A DNA stretch of 9,314 bases from CAZUTK01 sp964623265 (GTDB lineage: Bacteria > Electryoneota > B3-LCP): positions 1 through 9,314 of the forward strand of contig CAZUTK010000089.1 in the NCBI GenBank assembly GCA_964623265.1, in the 5' to 3' direction. Within the stretch, counting starts at the first letter, position 1, and every line of letters begins with the position of its first letter. This document shows positions 6,332-9,314 of the stretch, piece by piece. The position numbers and the translations under genes are program-made. The notes under the pieces are model-generated. The model worked only from the letters and a program-made list of their open reading frames with translations. It ran no database searches and was not told where the DNA came from.

Positions 6332-8032
6332 TTAGTCATTCTCCAGTGTGGATGTATCGCCGATCTCTTCGCCCCACTCCTTCGCCCGCAGCAGCCGGCG
6401 CATAATTTTTCCGGAGCGCGTTTTGGGCAGGGATTTCACGAATTCGATTTCCTGCGGCATCGCCAGGGGCGACAGACGCTTGCGGATGAAGTTCATAATC
6501 TCCAGTTCCAGATCGTCGCTGGGCGTATAGCCGGGTTTCAACGCCACAAACGCCTTGACGACTTCCATATTGACCGGATCGGGTTTGCCGATGGCGGCGG
6601 ATTCGGCAACCGAAGGATGTTCCAGCAGCGCGGATTCGATTTCGAACGGACCGACTAAATGGCCTCCGGTGTTGATCACATCATCATCGCGGCCCACGAA
6701 CCAGAAATATCCGTCTGCATCCAGGCTGGCTCGGTCGCCGCAGATGTACCACCCGTTCTTGAATTTACTTTCGTAGATGGTCTGATTATTCCAGTAGGTG
6801 CGGAACATAGAGGGCCAGCCGGGCTTCAGAGCGATCAATCCGACCGTGCCTGGGGTCGTAATGGGCGTGTGAGTCTTCAGATCCAAGACGGTCGCCGTAA
6901 TGCCCGGGAAGGGTTTGCCCATCGAACCCGGCTTGATGGGCATTTCCGGCACATTGGTGATGACGATGCTGCCGGTCTCCGTCTGCCAGTAGGTGTCGTG
7001 GAAAGGTTTCCCAAAGGCTTCCTGCGACCAGATGACCGCTTCGGCGTTCAGCGGTTCCCCCACGCTGCAGAGGTGCCTCAGGGAGGAGAGATCGAACTTT
7101 CGCACCAAATCCGTCCCTTCGCGCATCAGCAGGCGGATGGCGGTGGGCGCTGAGTACCAGACGGTGATCCGGTGTTTCTCGATGGTCTTGTACCAGCGTT
7201 CCGCGTTGAAGCCGGAATCCAGCACCACCTGCGTGACGCCATTGGACCAGGGTCCGATGATGCCGTAAGATGTGCCCGTTACCCAGCCTGGATCCGCATT
7301 GCACCAGTAGATGTCGTCCGGCTGTAGGTCCAGAACCCACTTCGCCGTGATATATTGCGAAATCAGCGAATAATGCACATGCTGAGCGCCTTTCGGCTGT
7401 CCGGTGGTCCCGGATGTGTAATGAAGAACGGATGGCGTCTCGGCGGTCGAAGGATAAACGTCGAATTGTTCCACGCGCGGCAAATGATCCATCGCGAACG
7501 GTAGTTCCCGTTCCTTCAAGGGTGCATCATCCGCATCAATGATCAAGATGTGACGCAACTGCGGCAGCTGGTCGCGGATCTTGCGCACTTTGGCGACGTG
7601 CTTTTTCTGCGTGAAGATGGCGCAGGTGCCGGCGCTCTCCAGTCTCGTCAAGAGGGACTCTTCACCGAAAGCCGAAAAGAGCGGCTGCGCAATCGCTCCC
7701 ATCTTCAAGATGCCCTGGAATGTAAAGTACAGCTCAGGCACGCGATCCATAAAGATGCAAACCCGTTCGCCGGGTTGAACGCCCAACTTTTGCAAATAAT
7801 CCGCGATGGCGTTGGTCGCAACGCGCATTTCATCGAAGGTGAATTTCCTGACGTTGCCTTGGTAATCTTCCCAGATCAGGGCGAGTTTATTGCCCATCCC
7901 CAGCCGGCAGATGCGATCGCTGCAATACAAGCCGATATTGATCGGGTCCCCCTTTTTGTAGCCCAACTCTTTTTCCGCGACAGACCAGTTGAAATCCTTG
8001 ATTCTCCCCTCATAGGAACCGATGTTGCTCAT
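6332..8032 (-). CDS. AMP-forming acetate/short-chain acyl ligase (AcsA type)
   Basis: ANL-superfamily adenylating enzyme that makes an acyl-AMP and passes the acyl group to CoA or, by context, possibly to the neighbouring carrier. The 566 residues are close to Firmicutes-type AcsA and lack the longer N-terminus of E. coli Acs. Core motifs: HYTSGTTGQPKG (204-215), DPGWVTGTSYG (247-257), DTYWQTETG (346-354), CGDRASLDADGYFWFVGR (431-448), and PKTRSGKIMRR with catalytic Lys542. Trp349 corresponds to the Trp that limits Acs to acetate, so a small substrate is likely. The start is ATG 8032, overlapping the acpS stop as ATGA, with GGAG 7 nt upstream; the in-frame extension to 8323 is acpS read in another frame. 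The gene is 101 bp before the ACP gene. Whether the acceptor is CoA or ACP is unresolved. Confidence 0.9.
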   Translation of the reverse strand: MSNIGSYEGRIKDFNWSVAEKELGYKKGDPINIGLYCSDRICRLGMGNKLALIWEDYQGNVRKFTFDEMRVATNAIADYLQKLGVQPGERVCIFMDRVPELYFTFQGILKMGAIAQPLFSAFGEESLLTRLESAGTCAIFTQKKHVAKVRKIRDQLPQLRHILIIDADDAPLKERELPFAMDHLPRVEQFDVYPSTAETPSVLHYTSGTTGQPKGAQHVHYSLISQYITAKWVLDLQPDDIYWCNADPGWVTGTSYGIIGPWSNGVTQVVLDSGFNAERWYKTIEKHRITVWYSAPTAIRLLMREGTDLVRKFDLSSLRHLCSVGEPLNAEAVIWSQEAFGKPFHDTYWQTETGSIVITNVPEMPIKPGSMGKPFPGITATVLDLKTHTPITTPGTVGLIALKPGWPSMFRTYWNNQTIYESKFKNGWYICGDRASLDADGYFWFVGRDDDVINTGGHLVGPFEIESALLEHPSVAESAAIGKPDPVNMEVVKAFVALKPGYTPSDDLELEIMNFIRKRLSPLAMPQEIEFVKSLPKTRSGKIMRRLLRAKEWGEEIGDTSTLEND

Positions 8033-8433
8033 TCCGTGACTCCATTGTTTGAATTGCCAGTTGATTCCAGAACGACTACGGCGGCGGCGGTTTCTTCGGT
8101 ATGGGTCAACGATAAATGAATCTTTCTCACTCCCAGATCGTTCGCCGTCTGCAAGACTTTCCCGGCAAGTTGAAGAGAAGGGCACCCATCCGCATTGAGG
8201 ATCACCTCGATTTCTTTCCAGGACATCCCTCTGCGATTGCCCGTCCCCAGCGCCTTGAAGAACGCTTCTTTGGCGCAGAAGCGCGCCGCGTAATGCTGTT
8301 CCGGGTAGCGTTTCCCTTCGCAATACTCGATCTCTCCCGGCGTGAACAAGGCTTCTTTCAAGGCGACTTTTTCCCGCAATCCGTTTTTCATACGGGATAC
8401 ATCCAGCAAGTCCACACCTACGCCGAGGATCAT
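8029..8433 (-). CDS. acpS: Holo-[acyl-carrier-protein] synthase AcpS
   Basis: 4'-phosphopantetheinyl transferase that uses CoA to convert apo-ACP to holo-ACP in the cytosol. The 134 residues carry the AcpS signature: GVGVDLLDVSR with Mg-binding Asp8, and RFCAKEAFFKALGTG with Glu56 and Lys60, plus the C-terminal HLSLTHTEETAAAVVVLE strand pair. The gene starts at ATG 8433 with only a weak GAAGAA upstream, and its TGA overlaps the ligase ATG. First gene of the probable acpS-ligase-ACP-synthase unit, it supplies the modification that the ACP two genes downstream needs. It may also be the cell's general AcpS. The C-terminal tail after VLE (STGNSNNGVTE) is not conserved in the family. Confidence 0.95.
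   Translation of the reverse strand: MILGVGVDLLDVSRMKNGLREKVALKEALFTPGEIEYCEGKRYPEQHYAARFCAKEAFFKALGTGNRRGMSWKEIEVILNADGCPSLQLAGKVLQTANDLGVRKIHLSLTHTEETAAAVVVLESTGNSNNGVTE
8040..8043 (-). promoter_or_regulatory. Ribosome binding site for the AcsA-type ligase
   Basis: GGAG on the - strand, 7 nt before ATG 8032 and inside the acpS 3' end. With the ATGA overlap it fixes the ligase start and suggests translational coupling to acpS. Confidence 0.6.
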
Positions 8434-8463
8434 AGTTTATTCTTCATGTTACTTTAATCACAT

Positions 8464-8492
8464 AAGGTAAGATATTTTTTATAGAAAGTCAA
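8464..8492 (-). promoter_or_regulatory. Weak promoter candidate for the acpS operon
   Basis: TTGACT (8492-8487, 5 of 6 to the -35 consensus) is followed after 17 nt by TACCTT (8469-8464, 3 of 6 to the -10). The surrounding TATAAAAAATATC stretch is AT-rich. Position fits a leader of roughly 25-30 nt before acpS. The -10 is poor. Confidence 0.25.
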
Positions 8493-8687
8493 GGGAATCG
8501 CTGGTAATCTGTTTTATATGGGGTCTGTAAGGAAGAAGATCACGGAGATAATCAGGATAGATGACTTTTAGTGAGACTGTTGTTTTTTCTGGATCCGATC
8601 CCCTTTATTCTTTACTAATTTGAATTTTTCGAGCCTTTTGGCCATACACTTTTCAAGGATCTGAGTATTTTAACTTATTTATCAGCA

Positions 8688-8708
8688 GGTGATCTTTGGA
8701 GATCAGCC
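8688..8708. repeat. Small inverted repeat in the TerC-acpS spacer
   Basis: TGATCT (8690-8695) and AGATCA (8700-8705) pair perfectly around the 4-nt loop TTGG. Two further G-C pairs form if G8706 is bulged. No T-run follows on either strand, so it is not a convincing terminator; it could be an operator-like palindrome or part of a 3' end. Confidence 0.3.
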
Positions 8709-8826
8709 GGTCATAGACAGTGACGTCGAAGAAAGAACGTTGGGTTCGCTGCGGTTTGAATCAAGCCAAATCATTCCAAAGGGTTTGTTCCTCTGAGAAC
8801 CTATCTTTCACGCACCATTACCATCG

Positions 8827-9314
8827 TCATTTTTCCTTGATAATCCTCGAAGCGGCGATGGAAACGGTCAGCGCGAGGATGATCACGCTCAAGGAAGCGA
8901 GAATGGGAAGCTTATAAATGTTGGTCAGGATCATCTTCACGCCGACAAATCCCAAGATGAACGCGACTCCGTATTTTAGGAAGCGGAATAACCCCATCAC
9001 ATCCGCCAGGACGAAGTAAAGGGAGCGCAGACCGAGGATGGCGAAGATGTTGGAAGTGATGACGATGAAGGGGTCGTGAGTGATCGCCAGGATGGCGGGA
9101 ATGGAGTCGATCGCGAACATGATGTCGGAACTCTCGATAACCAGCACCACGATCAACAGCGGCGTCGCAGACAACCCATATTCAGTCTTCACGAAGAGGC
9201 GATCCTCCACGTAATCCCGGGTGACGGGCATCACTTTGCGGATGAGCCGTACCAGAGGAACTTTTTCAGGCTTCACTTCTTTCTCTTGTGCGAAAGCCAT
9301 TTTGTAAGCACTCC
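8827..9314 (-). CDS. TerC/Alx-family integral membrane protein, C-terminal half (5' end outside window)
   Basis: Inner-membrane protein of the TerC family, whose characterised members (E. coli Alx, B. subtilis TerC homologues) act in manganese export and metal homeostasis. About 161 C-terminal residues are visible of a usual length near 320. The conserved second-half motif ESSDIMFAIDSIPAILAITHDPFIV is present, preceded by the loop PEKVPLVRLIRKVMPVT, followed by SNIFAILGLRSLYFVL and KYGVAFILGFVGVKMIL. At least four membrane segments are in view. The Met at 9300 is internal: the frame stays open to the edge (S-A-Y-K before it), as in the family pattern where a helix ending in a KM pair precedes this loop. 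The gene points toward acpS but is separated by about 390 bp, so it is probably a separate unit. Exact substrate unknown. Confidence 0.9.
   Translation of the reverse strand, partial: SAYKMAFAQEKEVKPEKVPLVRLIRKVMPVTRDYVEDRLFVKTEYGLSATPLLIVVLVIESSDIMFAIDSIPAILAITHDPFIVITSNIFAILGLRSLYFVLADVMGLFRFLKYGVAFILGFVGVKMILTNIYKLPILASLSVIILALTVSIAASRIIKEK

Larger units (their letters stand above)
8434..8826. other. AT-rich intergenic region between TerC-family gene and acpS, no gene seen
   Basis: About 390 bp of lower GC than its surroundings, with stop codons in all frames and no family-like peptide. It should hold the promoter of the acpS unit and the 3' end of the TerC-family transcript. The only structures I see are a small hairpin at 8688-8708 and a weak promoter-like pair at 8464-8492. 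I see no RNA gene. Confidence 0.6.

Noticed and set aside
8033..8323. In-frame 97-residue N-terminal extension of the AcsA-type ligase
   Set aside because: It is acpS sequence read in another frame, Arg/Ser-rich and without homology. ATG 8032 has an SD and starts the family-like sequence.
3195..8433. Sphingolipid (serine palmitoyltransferase) cluster
   Set aside because: The gene order is similar, but both synthases carry Kbl-type motifs (FICGTQ, GKALGGASGG), the ligase appears acetate-sized, and no ceramide synthase or reductase gene is present.
8430..8447. Five-codon leader ORF (M-K-N-K-L) whose TGA overlaps the acpS ATG
   Set aside because: Too short to distinguish from chance, with no SD of its own.
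8720..8917. 65-codon + strand frame across the TerC gene end
   Set aside because: About half of it is antisense to the TerC gene, and the rest shows no recognisable protein.
9298..9314. ATG at 9300 with GGAG at the window edge as the true start of the TerC-family gene
   Set aside because: The frame stays open to the edge and the sequence begins mid-family, after the first half of TerC; the GGAG is 10 nt away and likely coincidental.
1..9314. Mobile elements, CRISPR arrays, tRNA or rRNA genes
   Set aside because: No transposase, regularly spaced repeat, cloverleaf or rRNA-like sequence was recognised on either strand.

Overview
The window is ordinary bacterial chromosome: dense genes, short gaps, Shine-Dalgarno (SD) sites of the GGAG/GGAGG type, and mildly GC-rich coding sequence with an AT-richer spacer at 8434-8826. 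No phage, IS, tRNA, rRNA or CRISPR signal was found. The phylum cannot be fixed from sequence alone. An exported bleomycin-hydrolase-type peptidase with an Sec signal peptide would fit a diderm or Bacteroidetes-like/uncultured lineage, but that is only a hint.

Left block, + strand (1-1539): the 3' part of tag (3-methyladenine DNA glycosylase I, cut by the left edge), a dCMP deaminase, and nrdR (ribonucleotide reductase repressor). The last two overlap by ATGA and are probably translationally coupled. The theme is DNA repair and dNTP supply. The block ends in a strong hairpin (1557-1587) with an A-tract on one side and a T-tract on the other, so it can serve as a bidirectional terminator for the converging peptidase gene.

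Middle block, - strand, transcribed right to left (8433 to 1606): acpS (phosphopantetheinyl transferase), an AcsA-type AMP-forming acyl/acetyl ligase (ATGA overlap with acpS), a small stand-alone acyl carrier protein with a DSF attachment site, a divergent Kbl-like alpha-oxoamine synthase, then after a 277-bp hairpin-rich spacer a canonical Kbl (2-amino-3-ketobutyrate CoA ligase), and finally an exported C1-family cysteine peptidase.

The most interesting feature is the acpS / ligase / ACP / Kbl-like synthase set. It contains every part needed to make a carrier-bound short acyl group and condense it decarboxylatively with an amino acid: AcpS makes holo-ACP, the ligase adenylates a short carboxylate and could load it on the carrier, and the PLP enzyme could use the acyl thioester. 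The logic resembles bacterial ACP-dependent serine palmitoyltransferase clusters, but both synthases carry Kbl-type rather than SPT-type motifs, and the ligase keeps the Trp associated with acetate-sized pockets. The product is unknown; an alpha-aminoketone is the natural prediction. No threonine dehydrogenase gene, the usual partner of kbl, is in view.

Right edge, - strand (8827-9314): the C-terminal half of a TerC/Alx-family membrane protein, separated from acpS by about 390 bp with no recognisable gene.
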